A DNA stretch of 64,000 bases, taken from positions 19,181,501 to 19,245,500 of the forward strand of contig CM040094.1 of NCBI GenBank assembly GCA_022496805.1, in the 5' to 3' direction. A program made the translations under genes and the position numbers. This document shows, one piece after another, positions 10,677-23,299 of the stretch. Under the pieces are notes generated by a model. The model saw only the letters and a list, made by a program, of their open reading frames with translations. It made no database searches and was not told the origin of the DNA. The stretch is from Pohlia nutans (Eukaryota > Streptophyta > Bryopsida > Bryales > Mniaceae). How positions within the stretch are numbered: the stretch's first letter is position 1; each line of letters starts with the position of its first letter.

Positions 10677-13094
10677 ATGGCACGCAGGGAAGCCGGGGCC
10701 AAGATTCCGGAGAAACGCATCTGCCCGGAGATTCCTCAGCACGAGCAAGACTTCGACGAGCTGATGCAGGACCTCCAGAAGATGGGGTGTTTGGAATTGT
10801 TTGGGAGAGTGTGGGATGTGCAGGACTCCCGGATGCTGGAGGAAATCGAGGGCGGGGCAATGGTGAACGCCTTCCGGACAACCATCCGGGCGAAGTATGG
10901 CAGTTGGACCCGGGAGATGTGGCGGGAACTGTACGACTTCCCAGACACCAACGAGGACCTGGAACCGGGAGGCAAGGGCGACACGGACTGAGTGAAGATG
11001 CGGTTCAGTCATCTCTCGGACAAGGACGGATTCAAAGTGGCGGATTGCATACTGCCCCGGGAGCAACGGCTGCTCCAGTACATAGTGCCCATCCTCAGTC
11101 CGGAGAATCCCACCACCCTCACTGTGACGCTGGCCCGGGGTATCTACTCCGCCCTTCTCCGGAAGAAACGGATCAACTGGGCGATCTTGATCCACCGGAA
11201 CACGCAGAAGTGTGCGGGCAACCTCGACAACAAGAAGGGATGCCCGTTAGCCCCATTTCTATATCACTTGTACGAGAAACATGGGTGCCTCACGGCCGAG
11301 GAGAAGAAGAAGTTGGAGGTAGTTCCTATTCCGAGGGTGAGAAGTCCGGCCAAGAAGAAGTGCCTCAAGGCGCTTCCGAGAGGAGGAGCGGGGACCAGCA
11401 GAACCGGCTCGTCGTCCCGACCGGAGGAGAGAAGGATGGCTCCACCTGCAATCCAACCGGATAGGAGCAAAGTCCGGGGAGAGGAGCTCCGGAAGGAGAA
11501 GGAAGACCAACCGGTAAGAAGGCCACTGGGCGATTCCAGCCCCAATCCGGAGACCAGGACCAAGTGGAGAGAAGACCGCCCGGAGGAAGGCCGACCGGGT
11601 GGCACCAGGCCGCAACAGGAGGAGCGGCAGGAAGGAAGAAGGGACCCGGGGCTAGAACGACCGGGTAGGGCGAGAACTCAGCCGGAGCAGAGAACAAGGA
11701 CCCGGGAGGGGAATCCGGATGAGGAGGAGGATTCTCCACAGCCAAAGTTAATCCGGAAGAAGCCGGCGAGAGGACAAGGGGCGATTCCTCAACCGGAGGC
11801 AGGCGGTCCTTCCCAGACACAACCTTGGGTGGATCCAATCGAGGAGTCCAGGCCAAAAGAGGCGACAAGGCCTTCTCCACCCCAGCCCCAGGAGCAACCG
11901 GTAGAGGGACCCGGACCAATGGAGGACGATTCTACTCCGGCGGCTCCACAGGAACCTACAGAAGAAGAGAACCGGATGGACCGGGAGGGAGGTCTGTCTC
12001 AGCCGCGATCCCAGGGACGGAAGAGGAAGTTAGTCCTCCCGGTTGAAGGAAAGGAAGAACCGGAAGGACCGGATACCACGCCCGGAAAGAAGAAGGGACC
12101 AGCCCGGAGGAAGGTGACCCCACTCAACAAACGTCCCAAGGAAGCAGGGGAGGACGAAGAGGAAACCGGAGATGAGGGGGACCAGGAGCAGGGAATGCCA
12201 GCGGGAGTAGAACCGGTCCAAAAGGCAGGACCATCCGGGAGTGTGCCCGCAGAACAAAGTGCACCGCTCCGGATGGAGGACATGTTACTGCAGACACGGG
12301 TGGCACTGGACATGGTGATGGAGCAGTACAACCCCATGTTCGCTGCTCTCCGGGAGACAGGGACTCTCTTCCGGACGAACGACGTTCTGGAGTATCTGGC
12401 GCGGATTCGGAAGCTCCAGAGGAAACTCATCCGGAGCAGGGAAAGGGAGAATGAGCTAACCGGACAACTGCAGGGTATCCGGGAGGCAGAGAGCGAATTG
12501 GCGGCTCTCTTGAAGGGATTTGAGGAGGAGCTGCAACGAAAGGTAGCCTACATTAACAAGATGGAGGCCCACGTATAACGGAAGGAGTTGCAGATCCGGG
12601 AGCAAGAGGATACCATCCGGAGTGTAGCAGAGACAAGCCGGCAGTGCGTCTCCAAGCTATCCGGATTGTTCCAATCGAATGGGGAGGCCCAAACAAAGGC
12701 CCGGTTGTACGACGAACGGGTCCTTCAACCGGGATTGGAGGGAGCAGCTCGGATGAAGAATGTAGTCCGGGAGTACGCGGACAAGGTAGAAGCATATTTG
12801 GTGGAGTTCCGGGTACTGGCGGAATGCATCCGGGAGAGCTCTTCTGAGGAGGAGTCGGATCAGGAGGAACCTACCTTCCGGACCGTGGTGGATGTGGAGC
12901 CCATCCACATGGTCCGACCAGCGGGAGTGAGCCCAGAAGAAGTCCGGGATTTGAGCGAAGGTATGGAGGCAATGGATGTCCAACCGGACAGGGCGGAAAA
13001 GCAACAGGAGGGCCAGTCGGCGGCGCACGGAACTCGGGGAGATAGGCCAGTTGATCCAATCGTGGTGGGAAGTCCGGAAGATGAGGAAGAGTAG
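10677..13094 (+). pseudogene. Gag-like retroelement protein with two in-frame stops
   Basis: Starts at ATG 10677 and runs in one frame to TAG at 13094, about 800 codons, broken by TGA at 10989-10991 and TAA at 12576-12578. The N-terminal ~220 residues carry a helical domain with TLARGIYSALL, KRINWAILIHR and GCPLAPFLYHLY, which resembles the putative plant transposon protein family (Transposase_32-like). I recall this from family patterns and have not searched. The middle (11340-12240) is a low-complexity Arg/Glu/Pro-rich linker. The C-terminal part (12280-12950) has heptad-like coiled-coil segments and an acidic tail. The coding strand is purine-rich and packed with CCGGA. No pol, protease or RT was found beside it. 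A non-autonomous LTR-type element is the best guess. Confidence 0.45.
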
Positions 13095-13279
13095 CCGCCG
13101 GAGGACCAGTGGCTGCCCGGAGTCATCGGAGGCCCAGAATCAGTGGCCCGGACTTTGTGGATCCGGCCGCTTTGAACGGGACCCTTTTTGAGCGAGTAGG
13201 GTAGGACGCCGATTGGGAGTTGTTTTCTTAGGATTCTAATGTTAGTTGCAGTGTAGGAAGAGAACTAAATCGTGGAGTG

Positions 13280-13292
13280 GCCCCCCCCCCCC
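13280..13292. repeat. Poly-C run
   Basis: A run of about 13 C downstream of the Gag-like frame. The length may be unreliable in assembly. Confidence 0.6.
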
Positions 13293-13440
13293 CGGTTTTT
13301 CCGGATCTGCGGGTTTCCCGGATCTGGTCGGCTTTGTGTTTTCTTTTTATCCAGGGATGTTCCTCATTCCTGGGGTCTTTTTTGTGTACCATTTTCTCTT
13401 TGTAAATGATCATAGGCATACTCTTCTACGGACCGGAGTG

Positions 13441-13460
13441 TTTGTGTGTGTGTGTGTGTG
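13441..13460. repeat. GT microsatellite
   Basis: About nine GT dinucleotides in a row within the CCGG-rich tail of the element. Confidence 0.7.
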
Positions 13461-13499
13461 GTTGTTGATTGAGATCGTGGTCCAATTAGTCCCTTGGCA

Positions 13500-13905
13500 A
13501 CCGGAAGGGTTGATAGGATTCTGTTGTGGATCTAGTTGTTTCGAGCTCGGTTGCAAGGTGTGATCCGGGTTAGTGGCTGAGAGGATAGGAGGGGGTACTC
13601 CAGTCCTCTTCGAACTCCTGGACGGGTAGTCCGGTTGAGGTGCCAACACCTGGGTAGACCATGTGACAGATGAGTCCGGAATAACTAGCGTAACCGGGTT
13701 TTGTTGTAGATCCAGTTAAGAGTCTGTGTATTGGGGAAACTCAGAGATTGTTTGAAGGTGGGTTGTTTCGTGCTCGGTTACAACGTATAATCCGGATTAA
13801 TGGCTGAGTGAATAGGAGGGGTACTCCGGTTCTCTCAGAACTCCTGGACGGGTAGTCCGGTTGAGGTGCTTGTACCTGGGTAGACCAGGTGATAAGGAGA
13901 GCCGG
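13500..13905. repeat. Two-copy tandem duplication in CCGG-rich tail
   Basis: Two diverged copies of about 200-230 bases. Both contain TTGTTTCG.GCTCGGTT, then GGCTGAG.GAATAGGAGG, then CTCCTGGACGGGTAGTCCGG, then ACCTGGGTAGACCA. The shared phrase GACGGGTAGTCCGGTTGAGG lies near 13621 and 13847. No open frame follows the duplication. It is probably the untranslated 3' part of the same element as the Gag-like gene. Confidence 0.65.
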
Positions 13906-14560
13906 AAGGATCAGAGTAAAACGAACTAATTAGGAGTCCAACCAATTCCGGATACCCCGGATAAGGGTCCATCCCGGTTATCAAGTCGTTGTAGTAATCT
14001 TTAGAAGGGGGGGAAACCCCGGGTTGCACTTAAGTGACCGGCTGTGGGTTTGGGATGAATCTGCAGCTGAAGTGCAGTACGGGAATTACCCGAAATTAGG
14101 AGTTTTTGTGAGTATAACCGGAAGATAGTGAATTTCCCATCACTTGAATCAGTAGGGATGGGTGTGTCTTTCAATCCAGCACCACTAATGTGAATGGAGA
14201 ACCCTCTGAGGGGAAACAGAGGTTAAACGAAACCGGATCAGATCATACCGGTGAACCGGGGGAGAGGAAGATTAGTAAGAAGTCCTCCCCGGAAAGAAAC
14301 CGGATCTAGCCGTAACCGGGTCAGTCAGTAGAGAAAGGCCCGGTTCAGTAGGTAAGAGGGATTCAGCTGGTGACAGAGAGAGGGTAGTCACCAGTCCGGG
14401 ACCATCTCCGGAAACTTCCCACTTCACAGAGTCTCCGCGGAACGATAACCTGGAAATCACCTCTACGAACGCTCTTAATACGAAAAAGTGCGTTCTAGGG
14501 GAATATCCAGTATCACGTGCTATGACATCCCTCACAATTTTAACTTTTGCATTCTAAAAA
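13906..14560. other. CCGG-rich non-coding tail
   Basis: Continues the CCGG-rich composition with many ACCGG words and no supported frame. Composition drops sharply to AT-rich near 14535, probably the edge of the element. Confidence 0.4.
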
Positions 14561-14669
14561 TTAATTTAGTATGTTATAATAGTATTTGAGAATCTTGGAG
14601 AATTTATTAGCGGTACAGAGTATGGAGTGTTCCTTGATGTCATGTTATAATTTGTAGTTGACTTTCAAA

Positions 14670-15300
14670 TAATTTAGGGCTCTATGTGTGTGAGTTAGGG
14701 AAGATTTAGTAGGTTGTGACTAATGTGATTAATTGGGCATTAGTCACATTAATCACAACCTACTAAATCTTCCCTAACTCTCACACGTTGACTCAGAAAA
14801 TCAGCCAAATCATTCCAAATCTTACAATAGTACTAAATGGATACATTAACATAAATGATTGGACACCACACAACTTTTTTTTACTTTTTTGGAGTTTGAG
14901 AGTTGAAACAATCTAAAAATTATAACAAGTTGTAAAAGTGTCCAATGCTCACAAAACTGTACCGGAACATGTCTCTTGTGGTATAGAAACTCTATAAAAA
15001 TGCTCTGGAATTTAGGGCTCTACGTGTGTTAGTTAGGAAAGATTTAGTAGGTTGTGACTAATGCACAAAAGGGCATTAGTCACATTAGTCACAATCTACT
15101 AAATCTTCCCCAACTCTCACACGTTGACTCAGAAAATCATCCAAATCATTCCAAATTTTACAATAGACCTAAATGGATACATTAACATAAATGATTGGAC
15201 ACCACACAACCTTTTTTTTATTTTTAAGAGTTTGATAGTTGAAACAATCTAAAACTCGTAACAAATTGTAAAAGTGTCCAATGCTCACAAAACTGTACCT
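14670..15300. repeat. Tandem pair of hairpin (MITE-like) repeats
   Basis: Two direct copies of a ~330-base unit, starting at about 14675 and 15010. Each begins with TTTAGGGCTCTA and an inverted repeat with a ~38-45-base arm: GTGTGAGTTAGGGAAGATTT at 14687-14706 pairs with its complement ending at about 14786, and the second copy spans about 15026-15122. After the hairpin both share AAATGGATACATTAACATAA and CCAATGCTCACAAAACTGTA. A broken third start lies at 17088-17130. No protein is encoded. A MITE that duplicated in tandem fits, but no target duplication was seen. Confidence 0.7.
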
Positions 15301-17087
15301 CAGCGTGTCTTATACGGTGTCGGGTAGAGAGGAGCGCGCTCTGAGAATTCACGGGGAATCCGACTGCGATACGATGATCAGATTGCTTGGAAGATTCGTT
15401 GTATCTTGAATTTTTATACTCTTCAAATCAGCTAATCTCTTCTCAGTAGCCTATCCTGCAATAGCTCTAAATAGGTGTAGGGGTAAGGGTGGGGTAATAA
15501 GAAACCACGGGCCACGGACGGGTAAAACGGGACGGCCAGACCACGAGCTAAAACCGTCCGAAATATGGCTCCTAAATCTCAAACCCACGGTGACCAGCAA
15601 ACGTGCCTCACCAGTGGGAACAACATAAATACGACCGTGTGGGTGATCAATCCCACTTCGCCGCAACAAAGTTTACAAAACAAAGTTAAAAACAACTAGC
15701 CTCCAAACCGGCTGAGAACAATAGTAAAAGACAACGAGCCTCCAAAACCGGCTAGGAACAACAGTAAAAGACAACGAGCCACAAGCCACAACACACGAAT
15801 CTTCATGTCTTCTTGTCTTGAAGTATTCAAATCTTCTTGCTTTCAAGTCTCAAAGTGTTCAAAAACACAAAGAAACCCTCAAGGCAAGCTTCTATTTTGG
15901 CTGTGACCTTCAAATTGATGCTATAGATGGCTCGAGTCTCTAAAAGCTCAGTGTAATAGCTTTTTGGAAAGCTTAAACAACAAACTAAAACTCCTTCAAA
16001 ATTCATTTGAATCTAAGTTACTGTCCAAAAGTTATAAGAGAGCGAAGTGGAAGTTTTAATTTTCTTTGACAACCAGCCTTTGCCTCTTTATATCTTCATA
16101 CCTTTTGATCTAAAGCACTTACATACAAGTTCAATAGCATTTTGAAAAGCTAATACAAACTACTACAATATGTATAATTTTGTCCATAAGTTATGACTAA
16201 TCAAAGTTTTGGTCTCTTTGTTTATAGAGAGAATCGACCTTTCAACTTCAACACACAACAACTCCTTCAATAACGCTCCAAATAGATTGAGTGATAGCAA
16301 TCTGAAGAGCTAATCTTATAAGCTATCACTCCTGTAAATTTCAAAAGAAATTACCACGATGACCAAAAGTTATGGTCCTCGAAGTCTTAGCTTGCTTCTT
16401 TCCAAAGGCAATCAACCTCCAAGCCTTCACACCTTTATAACTTTTTCCTCGGAATTCCAAATCATAAAAGTAATAACTTTTTGAAAAGCTAGTACAATGA
16501 TACATATACTCTCAAAATTTCAAAGCAAGTTGATAGATACAACAAAAGTTGTAGCTCGTCGAAACCTCTGCCCTCTCAATAGACGGCCAAGGGTTTTCAC
16601 AAACTTCCAACCTTCACAACTTTTGCAATACAACTCTAAATTCAACTTACAGTATCAATTCGAAAAGGTCTCATAACAAAGAACAATCTCTCAAAGTTTC
16701 AATTTAAACAAAGTCTTGCTCAATGAGCTACATCAAGTCAAAATTCTGTCTCAAAACTCTCTCTATTTTCACACACAAAAAAAACGCTCGACAATCTTCA
16801 AAACCCCAAGACCTCACTAAATCTCCTCCAATCAAAGGTGGCGGTGGGGCACATATGCCCATGCTCCCTTTTGAAGTTTCAAAGAAGGTACTCATTCCCC
16901 CCTTTCCTATTCACACCTTTCAAATCACCTAATCCCTTGATGGTTTAATTAAAACGAAAAATAAACTATATGTACTATTTTCATTCCGCTACTCCATTCA
17001 TTGAAAATACAAAGCTTAGAGCATATATGTACACGATGGAAGCATTTCCATCACGACAACCGTATAGAAACTCTATAAAAATCCTTC
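15301..17087. other. Degenerate non-coding repeats, no gene
   Basis: From about 15850 to 16720 loosely repeated phrases recur (AAAGCTAATACAA, CAAAATTTCAAA, AAAAGTTATGG, CCTTCACA.CTTT) at very roughly 180-220 bases, a diverged tandem repeat. A short duplication, AGTAAAAGACAACGAGCC, occurs at about 15724 and 15764. No frame is supported. Confidence 0.4.
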
Positions 17088-17130
17088 GAAATTTAGGGCT
17101 CTACGTGTGTGAGTTAGGGAAGATTTAGTC
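17088..17130. repeat. Truncated third copy of the hairpin repeat
   Basis: AATTTAGGGCTCTACGTGTG followed by GAGTTAGGGAAGATTTAGT matches the start of the units at 14675 and 15010, then stops abruptly at about 17130. Confidence 0.7.
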
Positions 17131-20100
17131 TTGTATGAGACAATGAAACATTGAACTTACATGTTGGTTCCTAAATTCATCCAAAATGTTCAATCATTCA
17201 AATTTCACAATCATGTGTAAAAAAAAATGTATTGCTTTTACTTTATTATATATTACTTTACTTTGATTAAATATATATATTAATGCATGATTTGCTTTAT
17301 AGTACAAGCATTTAAAGCATTTGTACAGTTATTACCTTTGAATATATATATATATATATATTCTTGTTTTGTGTTTTTGGTGCTTTTAGGCGTGATGGCT
17401 GTTAGCCTAGTTTGGTCACTTCCAAACCCAGGAACAAATAGTATAGGGGTTCGAAATATAGGCGATAAGGTCAAGTACTCAGTCTATCGTATTGTGACTA
17501 AAGTCTGTTATCAAAATAGAATTTAGATTAAAAGAATATCAAAAACACTCTTATACCTTGGGTAAACAATTTGGTTGCCAGTATTTTACCAATTGCTGTG
17601 ACACAATGAGTCTCAGTCCTATATAGTGTTCTAAAAGGTGGACAAATAGTCTGGACAATATGTTAGGTTTGGTCAATTTGTTATATGCAATGTATGAACT
17701 ATCACTTAATCAAAATGCCAAGATAATATTTTATATATGTTTATTTAATTCCTTTATCTTATATTTATGTGAAGGTCAAATAGTCCTGTAAGTGCTCTTT
17801 TGAGCCTATCTTCGCAACTAATGCAATATGCCTAGCAATTGTCAGTATTCTAGGTCAAATGGTCTGGACAAATAGTCTTTGTAGTGGACAATTTGTCTGG
17901 CAGTTGTGCAAAGAATGCTGAGCCAAAGAATTATTACCAAGATTGTGCCTCTTGTAGCTTATTTATTCTTTGGATCAAATTGTCCAATGTACACAATAAT
18001 TAGATCCTACATACAACCCACAAAAACTAATAACTATTTTTGTTCCATTCCTCCCTATTCCTTCTATTCTAAATATTCCCAAACTTTATTCTAAAAGTTA
18101 TTGCTAAACTTTTTAGAAAAGATAAAATCAAAACTCAAATCATGCATTCGCCATGAAAATGAGGTTTCATTTTACTTTTACTTTATAAAAGTTATACTTT
18201 AACTTTCTACTTTAAAGACTTAAGTTAACTTTTATATTTGACTTTTAACTTTAAAAGTTACTTCTAAAGTTACTTTATTTTAAACTTTAAAAAGTCAAAA
18301 ATTAAGTCTAATCTCATGCATCCGCCATAAAATTAGATTTAACTTTAGTTTTATAAATTATATTATATTTTATTTACTCTATTCTATCTTTGTTATGAAT
18401 TTATGTATTCATTTGGAATTTAGGTTTCCTTTGAAAGAATGCAATCATTAATGAGTTTTGTTTTGTAAGTATTTGAATTTACTCTTGAATCATGACACTC
18501 ATGAATTTGAATTATAATACTATGAATTTCATCACATTCAAAAATAAATGGATTTTTGTTATAAACAGTCTATTTCGAATTGCCATAAAATAGTCAATTT
18601 TGATGATTTTCCAAATTTGAAAGTTTGAGTGGAATTAATGATGCAAATACTGCATTCCATTAGTTCAACACAAATTCCAATTTTACCTTTTAGGTATTCA
18701 AAACTTGAATCGAAAACACAAAAAAATGCGCAGTTTTGATAAAATCTTTCCACAACCCCCCCAAATTTCACCATGACACACACCACAACTTTATAAATTC
18801 CTTTTGCAAAGATTACAGTGAGATTATCAATCTCACATTCTTCTCTAAAAACTAACACCTGCTTATATTGCAAAAATTGTGTGAATGTCTCACACACATA
18901 CACTCCCTTACCACTCACACAAAAGAAAAAAACAGCTACGGTACTATCACCAACGTACGAGCTCAAACCCTAAAATATCCCACACGATATTGTCCACCAC
19001 AAGTATTGTCAACCAAGTTGTAAAACACCCGCTCGACGCTACGACCAGTGCAGCCCATACTGTGGGCAATCCAAAACTACAGACTCTATTCTACGAGAAT
19101 AGATGCGCCTTCCTTAGAAATCCAGACTGACATTGAGGCCAACAACATAGGCAAATTATCCAGACCCAAACTATTAGTTTTCCAAATACACGGTCCTCCA
19201 CGATCAAACTCTTAACAATTTGTTACCCAATCACTAACCAAATCTACTTCTTAGAATTCATGGCATTCACAAATACAGAAAGAAAAATAATAAACCTTAA
19301 TCACCCACGTAGTCTTGAACACCGAACAAGAGAGGCTTGCAGCTGTTGCAGATGACTCCAGGAGAGGTTTTGGTTGTAAATCCCGGTGCCGAGTTCCACG
19401 AGCTGCGGCGCGCGCAGCACAATCTTCTACAACTGCTCCAGAGTAATCTCTCTGTTTAGTTTCAACTTCTTCAAACTTGGACAGTGAGCCACCACTAGTA
19501 ACTCCATCACAGCTAGTAAGCCGAAGAGCTCGGAAATTCGGAAAAGAATCTTGCTCCCTCAAACCGGGCCCTTGTGATCGTCGTTTGCGTCGTTGACGGC
19601 AACGTCCTCTTCGCACTCTCGGTCGCCGCTCGCAGCTTACGAAGAGCCTTGCACTCACAAAGCCAGTACTCTCAGCAAAGCTGTCGTTCCTCCGCACTTG
19701 TACCCTGGCACCGCTCACACACCTGGGCACTCACAAACCCTCAGCCAGCGCTCACTAAAACAAATTCCAGTACTTCCGTCAGTCACAAAAATACCCAGTA
19801 CTTACACCTTCGCTCCATTCACTCTGAGCTCTCAGAACAAAGAGAACACCGACACTGTCACTACCACGGCTCACACACAATCACATTCGCTCACAATCGC
19901 TTTGATCGATTCCGGTGCTCTCAGTAATTCGGACCCGATGCTCACACGCAACTCGTCACTGCTCTCTGTGAAACCTTCGACACTCACAAAAAACTTCGCG
20001 ACATTCAAGCACTCGTACAGTACTCACACTCCGCCGTCTCTCACACTCCTCGCTCTCTGTGAAACCTCAGGCTCAGACTCCGCTCCTTGCGAAAACTTCG

Positions 20101-20527
20101 ACACTGATACAACCCTGTTACACAATACATTCAAAAGATGAGCAGAATTTTTATTGAATAGAAAATTGGTTTTCATGAGGAACAATAAAGACGACGAGCC
20201 AACTGCTACAAAGCAGTTTTTTCCAACTGCTTAAGTACAAGCGGGAGGAGAAAAACCGCCCAACTGCTTCAACACACCTCCAAACGACACGTGGTAAGCT
20301 CCACCTTTCAAATCCTTTGTCTCCTTTTTCTTGACTTTTGCTTTTGCTTTTCTTACTTTACTTTGTTACTTTTCTACCATTTCTATTACTCTCTTTTTAA
20401 CTTTTTGATACTTTTTGAACTTTGTGCATGCAATTCTACTCTTTTAGTCTTTTTAATTTGCAAAATGTTTTAATTTGTTTACAAATTTTAGAATTAATCC
20501 TATACTAGACTAAAAGTTCTAACTACA
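17131..20527. other. AT-rich non-coding stretch
   Basis: Contains a TA microsatellite at about 17342-17360, repeated phrases of the AAATAGTCTGGACAA type at 17640-17900, and long AT-rich DNA. Frames at 18559-18966 (minus) and 19251-20141 (both strands) have no recognisable domain and overlap one another. I cannot support a gene. Confidence 0.4.
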
Positions 20528-20965
20528 ATGGCATCTTCATCGAACCCTAAAAGACAAAAAATCTAAAAATCTAAGACACACACGTATGAAAAACCACGTG
20601 AGTATACCAAAGTGGAAGGGAGGAGACTTTTAGAGAATGAGAATCTATATGAATTAACGTTTGACAAACTTGGATATGTTGGGTGCACTTATTTTGCTCA
20701 TCGGAAGCGAGAATGTCATTCAAAAATGTATGTATTGCTTTGTGAATTCACATTAAAAAATCAAATTTTTAGAAAGTTATTTAAGGGGGAAGATGTTGAC
20801 CTACCCAAAGGTACAATTATACATGATTGTCATAAAATCTGTAATAATTGCTTTGAAAATTTTAATGAAGATGGGAGAAGATGTAAATTATGTCCAAATT
20901 ATGTGGACTTGGATTACAAAATATATTGTAAGCCAATGTTGAATTTATGGAACTGCCGAGACTAA
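20528..20965 (+). pseudogene. Small Cys-rich zinc-finger-like protein with one stop
   Basis: ATG at 20528 (MASSSNPKRQKI) is followed by TAA at 20564-20566. The same frame then stays open to TAA at 20963, giving about 145 codons. The C-terminal part has an HxxC-CxxC-CxxC spacing (HDCHKICNNCF, then RRCKLCPNY), like a RING or treble-clef finger. If the stop is real, translation could restart at a later ATG (20612). I do not recognise the family. The AT-rich codon use matches its surroundings. Confidence 0.35.
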
Positions 20966-23299
20966 TGCGTGGGATGATTCACAACCACAACCTGCAAACT
21001 CAACCAACTGCTGGCACATTTGTTTAAGTTCCGGAAAAGACACCCAAGCCAAGCTAATATCTGTCAGTTTAAGCATTTCAACCTATGTAGATCGATGGTT
21101 TTCAATGATAAAAAATAGTAGTACATAAAATTTTGGGTTTAAGAACAAAAATAAATTTTTATTTAATTCTGTCACAGTGTATGATTTTGTTCTGAATTTT
21201 CAAACTTAATCTACATAGACCACTATTGATGTTAGTAGGGAAGCCAATACTTGTCTTCATTTCTAGTCCAATCACTTTGCTAACTTGGTATTCATAATTG
21301 ATCACCAAACTGCTACAATTAATAGTTCTAGTAATTTGATTTGGAGCTCCTGAAATTGAAACAGGTGCTTGCATACATGACTCGAATTGGTCCCTGACAA
21401 TTTTGGGTGGTTTTGCTTTAGTTGTAATTGCTGGATCTAAGCCTGGGTTTCAACCCCACAAATAAAAAATAATTTCTATCAACCCTCAGTGATGAGGATG
21501 ACATCAAACAAGAGTACCTGCCTCTGACACTCCTCAAATATAAAATCATACTTCAGGAATATAAAACCATTCTTCAGCGCCAGGGCTCGTTGTTGGGTAG
21601 TCTGGTCCTTCATACAAGATAGAGACAGATCTGTAGGTACTGGCCTAGGCTAAGCCTACATCAATTAAATGGCGTTCTCTGTCAATCCTTAAGGGCCCTC
21701 CTTAGAGCTCAAATATCCTCTAATGTTCTACTCCACTTAGATATGATGACAAGTAGTATTACCGATAGTTCTGTTAGTTGTGGCAACGGGACAGGGACTT
21801 AGAGATACCTACTATTACGTCTTCTGAATTAGACTTAGATATCTACTACTACTTCTATACAATTTGGATGTGAGCTCACAAGGAGTATTTCTGATACTTC
21901 TATTGGTTGTGGCAACAGAACGAGACACCTACTACTACTTGAATTGGACTTACATGCACTATTAATAATACTTCTATTAGTTGTGGTAACGGGTTCCCCG
22001 TTCAAAAAATTAAAAAATAAACAAATTAATGAATAAATAATGACAAACTCTTGGCCAACGGCACATGGCCTCACATGTGTTTACTAAAATGACTTATTGC
22101 CTGTAGGTTGTATTTTACAGACTTGGCATCCTATGCTGATTCACTTTGTCATCAAGTTAGTCATCTATAGAAACAAAGCTCATATGTTTTGGACTCACCG
22201 AAATATCGAGAATGTCCTTAAATTAAAAGCCACGTACTAGAATTGAGGATTTTAAGACTGTGGGGGGCGGTTTAAAATTTAAGAGAATTAGTAATAAGTT
22301 CGAAATATCGAATACGATTGATTGAAAATGGTCATAAATGGACATCGACAAACCTCAATCCTCATCAATTTCTCACGTTTTAAAACACATTATTTTTCCA
22401 AGTATCTTTTTATATAAATTGGAGATAATCGATTTATCATAGTTTTTCAATACGTATTTAAATAAAATAGAATTTTATACGATTCTTCAAAGTGTTCTTT
22501 TTGTAATTGTCGTAGCTAGTCACTAAAGTGTCTATTCTCGGAAATGATCGTAGTTTTGATCTTGTAGTCATTTGTCCGGGGGACACCGGATCATTGTCAT
22601 TACGATAGGATATTTGATTAAAATACTTGATCTATAGTGTATATCAAAATTTTGGGGGTTTTGAGATTCTGTTTTCGGTAAATTGGGTTGCAAAGTACAA
22701 GGTAACCCGTGCACGTTCTGACGTGGTACAATTTTTTCTTTCACTGATGTGCATCTCCACGTGGACAATACTCGGTCTCCACGTCAGCAATCATAGGTCT
22801 CCGTGCGCATCTCCACGTCGGCAACCCTAAAATCTCCACGTCATGTAATTTTTACAATGTGGATTTTCTACTCTAAATTGTATGGGAAGTTAGCTTCATG
22901 AATGTGTGATCCGATTAGAAAGGGGATGATTTGTGAAAATTTTATGCCTCATTTCATGTTGTAATGATTCACCGAAACTTTCAAAGTTTTCAGTGTAACA
23001 GTGCTTTTGAAAAAGTCAACTCATAAAATTAAGCAATCATAAAATCTCCAAAAATCACTACACTTAGAGTATTACATTTCAACCAATCATGACACATTTC
23101 ATATACAAATTGTCAATATCCAAATTGTAATTGAATTACAAAATAATTTTGAATTTTGAGTTTCATTTTTTTTTTTAAAAGTTTGATAATCGCAATCCTA
23201 AACCCTAAACCGTATAATTATAATCAAAAACTCATATTGTAAAACTTTTATTCATACATTAAGTTCAAAATATCCCTCTTAGTTGCAATTTATAATACA
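20966..23299. other. Non-coding stretch
   Basis: No supported gene. 21700-21990 repeats loosely the phrase ACTTCTATT.GTTGTGGCAAC..GGA (about 21768, 21895 and 21970), a diverged short tandem repeat. 22700-22850 has the CCACGT cluster listed separately. Confidence 0.4.
22715..22850. repeat. CCACGT motif cluster
   Basis: Within about 100 bases, ATCTCCACGT or GTCTCCACGTC-like phrases occur four to five times (about 22751, 22776, 22806 and 22830). CCACGT is the half of a G-box. A promoter role is possible, but no gene start follows. Confidence 0.4.

Noticed and set aside
18559..18966. 135-codon minus-strand frame
   Set aside because: AT-rich sequence with no domain, no splice support and no similarity I recognise.
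19251..20141. Overlapping frames on both strands (159 and 182 codons)
   Set aside because: Low-complexity Ser/Thr/His composition from CACTCACA-like DNA. Both strands are open, which suggests chance.
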